A stretch of 8,951 bases of DNA from Desulfovibrio sp. (GTDB lineage Bacteria > Desulfobacterota > Desulfovibrionia > Desulfovibrionales > Desulfovibrionaceae): NCBI GenBank assembly GCA_022837365.1, contig JALHHV010000048.1, positions 1 through 8,951 of the forward strand, written 5' to 3'. Below are positions 1 through 6,090 of the stretch, piece after piece. The position numbers were made by a program, and so were the translations under genes. Positions within the stretch are counted from its first letter, which is position 1. The number at the start of each line of letters is the position of its first letter. The notes beneath the pieces were generated by a model. It worked only from the letters and a program-made list of their open reading frames with translations. It searched no databases and was not told the DNA's origin.

Positions 1-338
1 GAGTATCTGCATATCAAGTTATCCGAATATTGTTGTGTAGGCGGGTATACACGCAGCCCGCCATGATGTCCAGCGAAAACGGCGACCGATATGGATGGCG
101 CGAAGCGGGCATGGCGCAGCGCCGGCGGCGCGGGCCGGAGCGGAATCCGCCCGGCAGGTTTGTCCGTGTGGCGCCGGGAACAGCAAAACCCGTACCGGGG
201 TGTACCGACGGCTCGGCGCCTTGCGCATCCCGCGTTCCGGCCGCGCTTGACGGAGGCGGTGGCTGCGGGCAAGAGCAGGGTCGGGACGGCCCGCACGCCA
301 TGGCGTGGCCTTCACCATCATCGCATGCCGGGAGCCGT
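1..338. other. Upstream region with no convincing gene
   Basis: The first 40 or so bases are AT-rich and the rest is very GC-rich. The frame of the downstream peptidase gene stays open back to an ATG at 30. The extra translation (Arg/Gly/Pro-rich, with a run of four Gly) resembles no domain I know, and the opposite strand is open too, as is common in DNA this rich in GC. A short inverted repeat pairs GGCGGG at 40-45 with CCCGCC at 57-62 around an 11-base loop. It has no T tract, so I do not call it a terminator. The region probably carries the leader and promoter of the gene at 339, but I cannot pick a promoter with confidence. Confidence 0.4.
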
Positions 339-1076
339 ATGGACGCGCCGAATGCCGACGACACGCCCGAAACGCCGCCGGGGGAAGCGGATCGCCCCGC
401 CGTGGCGCAGACCCCGCTCCATCCGTTCCATCAGGGGCAGCTGGACGTGTTCTGCGCCGTGTACGCGGTGGTCAACGCCCTGCGCTCCGTCCACCCGGTG
501 GGCATCGGGCAGGCGCGGCGGCTGTTCAACGAGGTGTTGCTGGACCTTGCCCGCGACGCGGACGGGTTGCGCGCCGTGCTGTACAACGCCACCGACCACG
601 ACGCGCTGGTGCGGGCCGTACTGGACCGCGCCGGACGCGACGTGGCCGACCTGCGGGTCGTGCGCCCCTTTGCCGGAACCCCGGCCCTGCGCGTGACCGG
701 CCGGGTGGGACCGGACGCCTCGGGGGGGCACCGCCCGCCCGCGCGGAAAACCCACGGCCCGGACGCCGCCGCGCAGCCCACGCCCCGCGTGGTGTGGGAA
801 ACCCTGGCCGGATGGCTTGCGGGCGGCCCGGCGCGCGCGGCCGTGCTGCGCTTCCACCGCTACCTGCCGTTCCGGGGCGACCCGGTGGTCTCGCACTGGA
901 CGGCGGCCGGGCGGCTGCTGGGGGATACGCTGTTCCTGCACGACTCCAGCCGCGAACCCAACGCCATCCACTTCATGGAGCGGGGCGGCTTCGTCACCGC
1001 CCCGGAGCACCTCTGCGACGACCGGCTGCTGCTGGTGGAACCCCGCTGCCTGTACCTGATGGAGGCCGCAGTGTAG
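339..1076 (+). CDS. Papain-like / C39-like cysteine peptidase-family protein
   Basis: A 245-residue protein with the layout of a papain-fold cysteine peptidase. It has an oxyanion Gln34 and probable nucleophile Cys39 in GQLDVFCAVYAVVNALR, then His186 in PVVSHWTAAG, then Asp202 in LFLHDSS. The Gln-Cys-His-Asp order and the small helical segment after the Cys fit C39-like or other papain-like families; exact family and substrate are not recognisable. Residues about 122-150 are Pro/Gly/Ala-rich and look like a flexible insert. There is no signal peptide or membrane segment, so a cytoplasmic protein is likely. I chose ATG 339 because GGGAG at 330-334 sits just upstream and the N-terminus is compact. 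In-frame ATGs at 300 and 30 are possible but poorly supported. It is convergent with the esterase gene, with 6 bases between the stops. Confidence 0.7.
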   Translation: MDAPNADDTPETPPGEADRPAVAQTPLHPFHQGQLDVFCAVYAVVNALRSVHPVGIGQARRLFNEVLLDLARDADGLRAVLYNATDHDALVRAVLDRAGRDVADLRVVRPFAGTPALRVTGRVGPDASGGHRPPARKTHGPDAAAQPTPRVVWETLAGWLAGGPARAAVLRFHRYLPFRGDPVVSHWTAAGRLLGDTLFLHDSSREPNAIHFMERGGFVTAPEHLCDDRLLLVEPRCLYLMEAAV

Positions 1077-1082
1077 GGGCAG

Positions 1083-2165
1083 TCAATCCAGTTCTTTCTC
1101 CTTCAGCCATTGGGACAGCAGATCCGCGACCTGGACATTGTTCAAATCCGAAAAAGGAAAGTGCGTGTTGCCGTCAAGCCCGGCTGCGGGCAGGTGGACG
1201 ACTGTCACGTCACCGCCATGTCGATTCACGGCTTCCGCCCATTTGTTCGCCATGGAAAAGCAGGCCCGCCAGTAATCCAGGGCCGGGATGTCAGTCGGCT
1301 TTTCGGGAATATTGTCACCATAGTAAATGACGATTGGCAGTCGCGTCAGCTTCTTGAAGTCTGCCATGGGAACGCCGAGGGCGCTCAGGGTGGCGAACGT
1401 ATTTTCGATGGGCGCGGGAACCTCGCCTTCCGGGAACGTAAAGTTGCTGCCGGGCTCGTACGCCACGATAGCCCGTACGCTCGGGCTTTTCATGGCCGTC
1501 ATCCAGCCTGGGCCGCCGCCCTGCGAATGGGTGACCAGAATGCCGCCGCCGATTTTCGCGTACAACGCGGCCAGGGAATCCGAAACCACCCCGGCGTCGA
1601 ACGGGCCGGTGTTTGGCGTCATTTGCCGGAAATATTGATTCAGGGTGTCCTTGTTCCTAGGAAATTGGATGCCAGGGAAATATTCCGGCCATACTCCCAC
1701 CCGGAACTGGGTGAACCACATCTGTTCATCCGGCGTGGGCGTAACGATCTGTTCCACCGTGCTGCGGCCCGCATCGCCGCGCCGTGGCTGGTCGACAAGG
1801 TAGGTGCTGAAGCCCCGGCGCAGGAAGATGTTCTGGAACCCTTCGCGCCCGTCCGGGGTGCTTTCCCAGGTTTTGGAGAACTGCCCGGCCCCGTGCAGGA
1901 ACACCAGCGGATATTTGCGCGCATTTACCGGCTTCTGGTAAAACACATAGGCGTGGTCGCCGTGAAACGTCTGGCCCGTAGGGTCGGCGGGCTTGCGCGG
2001 ATTGAACGTGCCGGGATTTTCAATAACCGTACCGCCCACGGCAAAACTTCCCTGCTCCTGAACAAGCAGGGGGGGCGGCGCTTCCTCTTGCGCCGCCCTG
2101 GCGTCAGCCGCCACAAGAAGTCCTGCCGCAAGCAACAGCCCTGCAAGAAATTGTTTCCTCATCAT
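1083..2165 (-). CDS. Secreted alpha/beta hydrolase, esterase-713-like
   Basis: A 360-residue protein with a Sec signal peptide (MMRKQ, hydrophobic 7-20, likely cleavage after the Ala-rich stretch near 25). The mature part is an alpha/beta hydrolase: oxyanion HG at 91-92, nucleophile Ser214 in VTHSQGG, acid Glu237 in YEPGS and catalytic His335 in DGNTHFPF. Several segments resemble the Alcaligenes esterase of structure 1QLW as I recall it: KYPLVFLHG, TWESTPDGR, GFSTYLVDQ, EPG after the Ser strand, and NNVQVADLL near the end. That family uses Glu rather than Asp as the triad acid. Likely reaction: hydrolysis of a small ester or amide-like bond in the periplasm or outside the cell. AGGAG (2174-2178) lies 8 bases before the ATG. 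It is the last gene of the minus-strand cluster, 138 bases after the cupin gene. Substrate unknown. Confidence 0.88.
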   Translation of the reverse strand: MMRKQFLAGLLLAAGLLVAADARAAQEEAPPPLLVQEQGSFAVGGTVIENPGTFNPRKPADPTGQTFHGDHAYVFYQKPVNARKYPLVFLHGAGQFSKTWESTPDGREGFQNIFLRRGFSTYLVDQPRRGDAGRSTVEQIVTPTPDEQMWFTQFRVGVWPEYFPGIQFPRNKDTLNQYFRQMTPNTGPFDAGVVSDSLAALYAKIGGGILVTHSQGGGPGWMTAMKSPSVRAIVAYEPGSNFTFPEGEVPAPIENTFATLSALGVPMADFKKLTRLPIVIYYGDNIPEKPTDIPALDYWRACFSMANKWAEAVNRHGGDVTVVHLPAAGLDGNTHFPFSDLNNVQVADLLSQWLKEKELD

Positions 2166-2303
2166 ATCGGATACTCCTGACAGTTATCTTCCATCGGCCG
2201 CCTTTCCCGGAAGCGGACGGCATGATTCATTCAGCCTTCCGCACCTGTGCCCGGCACCGCGCCGAATCCATGCCCAGCGGACGGCGGAATCGAAACTTCG
2301 TCG
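2166..2303 (-). other. Gap between cupin and esterase genes
   Basis: 138 bases within the cluster. No terminator-like hairpin with a T tract is visible, so read-through from the cupin gene into the esterase gene is plausible. The 10-base word AGCGGACGGC occurs twice in direct orientation (2212-2221 and 2276-2285), 64 bases apart. It could be chance in GC-rich DNA or a pair of protein-binding half sites. Confidence 0.3.
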
Positions 2304-2825
2304 CTATTCCCGGCCTTGTCTGGCTAGGTACTGTGCATCGCTTACCTGCTCCATCCACTCCACACTTTTGCCTTCCGCATGCTCTCCTATGGCAAGGTGT
2401 GTCATGGCCGCGTCGGGGGCAGCGCCATGCCAGTGCTTGACGCCGGGAGGGCACATCACCACGTCCCCCTGCCGGATAACCTGAACGGGACCGCCCCATT
2501 CCTGCGTCAGCCCCGTCCCGAACGTCACAATCAGGGTCTGGCCCAGTGGATGAGTATGCCAGTTTGTGCGGGCGCCCGGTTCAAAGGTGACATACGAGCC
2601 ATAGGCACGGGCGGGAGCCTGAGTCTGGAAGGCGGGATCAACGCGGACGCTTCCCGTAAAATTCTGGCTTGGAGCCACGGAGGAAGGGCGTGAACCGCCG
2701 GGGATGACGATTTGCCCACCGGCAATCTGCTCTTCGGCAGGAGCCGGTGCGGCGAATGCGATTCCCGAAACCAGCAGGCACAATGCAATAAAGGGGATTG
2801 AAAATTTTTTCATGGTGTTTTCCAT
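2304..2825 (-). CDS. Exported cupin, hydroxynitrile-lyase-type (Mn-cupin) protein
   Basis: A 173-residue protein with a signal peptide (MKK then a hydrophobic core, probable cleavage in FAAPAPA near 26-30), followed by one compact cupin domain. Cupin motif 1 gives WHTHPLGQ and motif 2 gives [10 protein letters not shown], so the metal ligands are His90, His92, Gln96 and His131. The His-x-His-x3-Gln pattern and the 41-residue step from the first His to the last match the Mn ligands I recall for Granulicella tundricola hydroxynitrile lyase (His53, His55, Gln59, His94). His143 also falls where that enzyme has its catalytic His106. It may therefore cleave or form cyanohydrins, or act on another small carbonyl compound. 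Function by homology only. ATG at 2825 is chosen because GGAGA (2835-2839) precedes it by 9 bases; the inner ATG at 2813 also fits a signal peptide. Confidence 0.85.
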   Translation of the reverse strand: MENTMKKFSIPFIALCLLVSGIAFAAPAPAEEQIAGGQIVIPGGSRPSSVAPSQNFTGSVRVDPAFQTQAPARAYGSYVTFEPGARTNWHTHPLGQTLIVTFGTGLTQEWGGPVQVIRQGDVVMCPPGVKHWHGAAPDAAMTHLAIGEHAEGKSVEWMEQVSDAQYLARQGRE

Positions 2826-2960
2826 GGCCGACAATCTCCAGTGGATATGTTTGAGCAGTGCCGCACCGGCATTCCGGAACAGCCCGCACACGCTACGTGG
2901 ACGGAAAAATCCTTTACGGTATCTTGCACGGTACTGCTTTGTTATCGTCAGCAGGAGCAA
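2826..2960 (-). other. Gap between YcjY-like hydrolase and cupin genes
   Basis: 135 bases between two co-oriented genes. The cupin frame stays open through this gap back to an ATG at 2960, but the extra residues are basic, resemble nothing known and would bury the signal peptide, so I treat the gap as non-coding. ACGGTA occurs twice with a 12-base period (2916-2921 and 2928-2933). A small dyad, TGCCG / CGGCA (2859-2863 and 2867-2871), has no T tract. Nothing here clearly ends or starts a transcript. Confidence 0.35.
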
Positions 2961-4016
2961 CTACAGATTCTTGCCGTAGAATTCCTTGAGCCTGGAAATG
3001 GCCAGCGCAACGTATTCATCGACAAAATACGTCTGGATATGCGTTGCGCCGGGAATCTTGAAAAGCTCCTTGTCTCCGGTTCCCGTAGCCTTCCGGAAAG
3101 CGTCTTCCGACATGTACAGGGAGTCTGCCTTCTCACCGGCGATCAGCAGCAGCGGGACATTGATCAGTTCAATCTGGTCGGTGGCGTCCCAACTCATCAG
3201 ATCCATGAGGCTGCTTGTCGTGTAGCGGAAGGTGGAGTTGGGATGCCGGTGTGTCTGCCCGTAGTAGATCATGCCTTCGCGGTAGAGGTCGGTGGGAATC
3301 TTGCGGATGCTTTCGTCCGTCAGGGCGTCAAAATCGACGTTGCCGGAATAGCTGATTTCTCCGGTGGCGATTTCCCTGGCGCGCGCGTCGGAAGCCTCTT
3401 GCAGGCGGGTCTGGACGGAATCGAGTTGCGTATTCATGTAGCCGTTCCTTCTCACCTGTCCGGAGTTGAACATGCTCAGGGTCGCAACGGCCTTGAATCG
3501 CTTGTCGGATTTGGCGGCGTTCAGCGTATAGCCGCCCCCGCCACAAATCCCCAGCACGCCAAGGCGATTGGCATCCACGCCGGGATAGCTGCTGATGTAG
3601 TCGGCCATGCCGTGAATGTCTTCCGTGCGGTAACGGGGCTTGTCGACATTTCTGGGCGTGCCTTCACTGGCCCCCTGATAGGATGCGTCCGCCGCGATGG
3701 TGACATAGCCGTTTTCCGCCAGGCGCTGGGCATAGAGACCGGCCACCTGCTCCTTGACGCCGCCATTGGGGTGGGCCACTACCACGGCGGGATACTTTCT
3801 GGTGGCGTCATATTCGGCGGGCGTATAGACATTGGCCGCAATCTTGAGGCCGTTCAGCGTATAGGTCACGGGATGTATGTGTACCTTGTTCTTGGCGTTT
3901 TCCGTAATGGCCCCCCTGTAGACAAGGCCAAAAGGATTCCTTTCGGCCGCATCAGCGACATCGGCGAAGGCCAGCGCCGATACCATGGCCAGAGTTGTCA
4001 AAAACATTTTTTTCAT
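2961..4016 (-). CDS. Exported alpha/beta hydrolase with Cys nucleophile (dienelactone hydrolase / YcjY-like)
   Basis: A 351-residue protein with a Sec signal peptide (MKKM, hydrophobic 5-20, AxA-type site in ADAAE near 21-24). The body is an alpha/beta hydrolase of the dienelactone hydrolase / YcjY type: VVVAHPNGG oxyanion loop at 78-86, nucleophile elbow GICGGGG with Cys158, acid Asp298 in AGEKADSLYMSE, and His326 in PGATHIQTY. Cys in place of Ser is also the dienelactone hydrolase solution and suggests lactone, thioester-like or otherwise activated substrates. Residues about 185-275 form an insertion between core strands that probably acts as a lid. AGGAG (4023-4027) precedes the ATG by 6 bases. 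It lies 27 bases after the decarboxylase-like gene, so the two are almost surely co-transcribed. Substrate unknown. Confidence 0.86.
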   Translation of the reverse strand: MKKMFLTTLAMVSALAFADVADAAERNPFGLVYRGAITENAKNKVHIHPVTYTLNGLKIAANVYTPAEYDATRKYPAVVVAHPNGGVKEQVAGLYAQRLAENGYVTIAADASYQGASEGTPRNVDKPRYRTEDIHGMADYISSYPGVDANRLGVLGICGGGGYTLNAAKSDKRFKAVATLSMFNSGQVRRNGYMNTQLDSVQTRLQEASDARAREIATGEISYSGNVDFDALTDESIRKIPTDLYREGMIYYGQTHRHPNSTFRYTTSSLMDLMSWDATDQIELINVPLLLIAGEKADSLYMSEDAFRKATGTGDKELFKIPGATHIQTYFVDEYVALAISRLKEFYGKNL

Positions 4017-4043
4017 GACTGTCTCCTGTGTTATGTCGCGTTG

Positions 4044-4781
4044 CTATTTGGATTGCTGCCTGCTTTGCAGGACAGTCTCCAGAAGCCTCCCGGCTCTTTC
4101 GGCCTCCGCCTTGCCGACTTTTGCCTCCAGTACAGATACGAACGCCCTCATTTGAGGTTCGGTCAGTCCGACATTCATGCAGACATTCAAATGGGAACGC
4201 AGTTGGGTTTCGGCCGGAAGGCTCGCCAGGGCGGCCACGGTTGCAAGCTCCCTTTCCTGGAAGTCAAGAATGTCACGCCCGAATATGTCGCCGAAAAGGT
4301 GTTCCTTCAAAAACGTGTCGATGATGGGAGCGAACTCATAGACAGGGCCGCTGACCGGCCTGCCGACAATTTCGGTCTGGACCGCCGTGCCGAGTTCACG
4401 AACATTCGCATCGGCGGGCAACGGGGTGGCGTCTTTGCCGATCTCGTCCTTGATGCCCTGTTTTTTCCGATCTTCAAGGACGGCAAGGAAGGTATCGAGA
4501 CCGGTGAGGCTCCGGGGAAATCCTGCATAGGCATACATCTGGATGAGAACTTCCTTGATCTCGTTGACCGTCATGCCGCTTTCCAGCCCATGAACAAGCG
4601 CCTCTTTCAATTTTGCGGCATCTCCGTTTGCGGTAAAAGCGGCAATGGGGATAATGTTCTTTTGCTTGGCATTCAGATGGTTATCCAGAAGCGCTGTTTG
4701 AGCCGGTGACATTGTTGCAAACCCCATAATCATTGCGATGCAACAGGGTATCAAAGTCGGCGCTGCTTTTTTGTATGACAT
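4044..4781 (-). CDS. Exported two-domain carboxymuconolactone decarboxylase-family protein
   Basis: A 245-residue protein with a signal peptide (MSYKK, hydrophobic 9-24, probable cleavage in SPAQ near 27-28). It carries two tandem CMD-like helical domains. The first is at about 38-105 (ESGMTVNEIKEVLIQMYAYAGFP). The second is at about 150-240 (FQERELATVAALASLP, then HLNVCMNVGLTEPQ). The mature part has only one Cys (Cys201) and no CxxC pair, which argues against AhpD-type peroxidase activity. CMD proteins act on lactone or beta-keto acid intermediates, but many family members have no known reaction. I start at 4781 because AAGGAG (4788-4793) lies 6 bases before it and the signal peptide then begins normally; an in-frame ATG at 4811 has no good site. 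First enzyme gene after the regulator. Confidence 0.86.
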   Translation of the reverse strand: MSYKKAAPTLIPCCIAMIMGFATMSPAQTALLDNHLNAKQKNIIPIAAFTANGDAAKLKEALVHGLESGMTVNEIKEVLIQMYAYAGFPRSLTGLDTFLAVLEDRKKQGIKDEIGKDATPLPADANVRELGTAVQTEIVGRPVSGPVYEFAPIIDTFLKEHLFGDIFGRDILDFQERELATVAALASLPAETQLRSHLNVCMNVGLTEPQMRAFVSVLEAKVGKAEAERAGRLLETVLQSRQQSK

Positions 4782-4819
4782 TGCAATCTCCTTCAACTCG
4801 ATGGCATTCAAAGTGAACT

Positions 4820-4825
4820 ATTCTA
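4820..4825 (-). promoter_or_regulatory. Candidate -10 element for the enzyme operon
   Basis: On the minus strand TAGAAT (5 of 6 to TATAAT) lies 38 bases upstream of the decarboxylase-like start codon. No good -35 is found at 16-18 bases upstream. A strong -10 with a poor -35 is typical of promoters that need an activator, and an AraC-family gene lies next door. Position and role are inference. Confidence 0.3.
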
Positions 4826-4920
4826 ATGGTAACAAAATAGGCGTTCTCGGATGGAGGCTCTATACACAATCCATGCAGTTTTTTGCCTGATCCGCTCTTG
4901 ACCTTCGGTCGCCGGGATAC

Positions 4921-4965
4921 ACAAAACAGGGCGGGATGCACGCCAAGCATGCATCCCGCCCTGTT
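4921..4965 (-). terminator. Intrinsic terminator of the araC-family gene
   Basis: A perfect 16-base-pair inverted repeat: AACAGGGCGGGATGCA (4925-4940) pairs with TGCATCCCGCCCTGTT (4950-4965), with a 9-base loop. On the minus strand the stem is followed directly by a T tract (TTTTG, partly inside the stem), 32 bases after the regulator's stop codon. The plus-strand reading also has TTTTT at 4973-4977, 7 bases after the stem, so it may stop transcription in both directions. It separates the regulator from the enzyme genes, so these need their own promoter. Confidence 0.85.
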
Positions 4966-4997
4966 CCGATAATTTTTGTGGAATATAACGTGATATA

Positions 4998-5897
4998 TTA
5001 TGAGCGTTTTTGGGCCACATCCCGACGGGGCGGCGCTCCGAACTGGCGTTTATACTCCCTGTTAAACTGTGAGCCGCTTTCATAGCCGACCATAATCGCC
5101 GCCGTGCTGGCATCCTTTCCTTCAAGTAACATAAGGCGTTCGGCTTCATAAAGACGCAGGCGTTTCTGAAATTGGAGCGGACTGAGGCTGGTCACCTGCT
5201 TGAAATGGCGGTTGAATGTCGAGGGAGCCATGTTGACCTGTCGGGCCAAGTCCTCCACGTGAAGCGGGCGTGTATAATTTTCTCGCAGCCAAGAGAGGGC
5301 TTGGGCAACCCGGCTGGCTTGAGTGCCGCCCGTGCTGAACAGCCGCAGGCAGCCCCCCTGGCTGCCGGCAAGCAAATGGAAATGAATCTCTCGGAAGATC
5401 ATGGGAGCAAAAACAGGTATCCTTGATGGCGTATCCAGCAAATCGACAAGACGGATAAATGCTTCCAGGAGTTCTTCGCTAGCCTTGGAAATGACTACAG
5501 GATTTGCAGGGTTGGCTTGTGGCGTAACTATCGAAGGCATTTCCGCCATCAGTTGTGCGATAATATGTTTATCAAGTTTTACCGATAGCGAAAGAAAAGG
5601 ATTTTGTGGCGAAGCATGGGTGATATGAAATATCCCCGGCATATCAACCCCAACTACCACGCAGTGATGCTCACCATAATTGGCTTCCTGGTTGCCGATC
5701 ATGGAGCGCTTGAATCCCTGCACAACAAGTGCGACAAGAGGGGAGTAGAAGCATTTTTTCGCAGAAGTTTCTTGATCGTAACGACTTAACACCAATCCTG
5801 AAATTTTGGATTCCAGTCTGGACTGTTCGGGAAGCCGCTTAAGCAATTTGTCTTTAAGAATGGCATTGCGCTTGTCTACGCCGATTGTTTCAATCAT
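4998..5897 (-). CDS. AraC-family transcriptional regulator (AraC_N type)
   Basis: A 299-residue regulator. Residues about 25-180 match the AraC_N sensor domain (YSPLVALVVQGFKRS, then GVDMPGIFHITHASP). The C-terminal 100 residues hold two helix-turn-helix units: about 213-235 (VEDLARQVNMAPSTFNRHF) and about 262-285 (STAAIMVGYESGSQFNREY). No signal peptide or membrane segment, so cytoplasmic. GGAGG (5904-5908) lies 6 bases before the ATG. As I recall, this subfamily includes E. coli YqhC, which responds to reactive aldehydes; three Cys (49, 79, 183) lie in or just after the sensor part here. It is co-oriented with and directly upstream of the four exported enzymes and most likely activates them. 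Its ligand is unknown. Confidence 0.92.
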   Translation of the reverse strand: MIETIGVDKRNAILKDKLLKRLPEQSRLESKISGLVLSRYDQETSAKKCFYSPLVALVVQGFKRSMIGNQEANYGEHHCVVVGVDMPGIFHITHASPQNPFLSLSVKLDKHIIAQLMAEMPSIVTPQANPANPVVISKASEELLEAFIRLVDLLDTPSRIPVFAPMIFREIHFHLLAGSQGGCLRLFSTGGTQASRVAQALSWLRENYTRPLHVEDLARQVNMAPSTFNRHFKQVTSLSPLQFQKRLRLYEAERLMLLEGKDASTAAIMVGYESGSQFNREYKRQFGAPPRRDVAQKRS

Positions 5898-5943
5898 GCA
5901 TATCCTCCGGCAACTGCAAAAGATGCGTTTATCCTGGCGTTAT

Positions 5944-5969
5944 TAACAAGCATAAATCGCTTTATGTTA
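5944..5969. promoter_or_regulatory. AT-rich dyad upstream of the araC-family gene
   Basis: CATAAA (5951-5956) and TTTATG (5961-5966) form a perfect inverted repeat around TCGC. An outer TAAC / GTTA pair extends it if a short bulge is allowed. It lies about 55-70 bases before the regulator start, in an AT-rich stretch with several weak -10-like words and no clear -35. It may be an operator for autoregulation or part of the promoter; both are inference. Confidence 0.3.
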
Positions 5970-6020
5970 TAGAAGCTGGATAGCGCACAATACTATTGAT
6001 TGTTTCATGTTTAAACGGAT

Positions 6021-6055
6021 GCGGAGGGAGTGCGGCGGGCACCGCCTCCCTCCGC
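6021..6055 (-). terminator. panB: Hairpin after panB, probable terminator
   Basis: GCGGAGGGAG (6021-6030) pairs perfectly with CTCCCTCCGC (6046-6055). An inner GCGG / CCGC adds four pairs around one bulged base, leaving a 6-base loop. It begins 35 bases after the panB stop codon. On the minus strand the following sequence has only a short T run (GTTT), so termination strength is uncertain. Position and stem strength favour it as the end of the panB transcript. Confidence 0.6.
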
Positions 6056-6090
6056 CTGCCTTCCGTTTCCGGTCAGCGCCGGGCTGTCGG

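Noticed and set aside
30..338. N-terminal extension of the peptidase-like gene back to ATG 30
   Set aside because: No ribosome binding site is convincing, and the extra 103 residues are low-complexity Arg/Gly/Pro with no domain. ATG 339 has a suitable site.
1110..2180. A 356-codon plus-strand frame opposite the esterase gene
   Set aside because: The minus-strand reading has a full catalytic triad and signal peptide; the plus-strand product is Arg-rich with no recognisable domain.
2841..4709. A 622-codon open frame on the plus strand, antisense to the hydrolase and decarboxylase-like genes
   Set aside because: It runs exactly opposite two genes with intact motifs, signal peptides and ribosome binding sites. 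Its translation has no domain pattern, and it results from codon bias of the real genes.
1083..5897. Classical beta-ketoadipate (protocatechuate) operon
   Set aside because: No ring-cleaving dioxygenase, cycloisomerase or CoA transferase is present, and the enzymes are exported. The family names alone do not justify this pathway.
6009..6016. Palindrome GTTTAAAC
   Set aside because: An 8-base palindrome alone in an AT-rich gap is expected by chance and has no supporting context.
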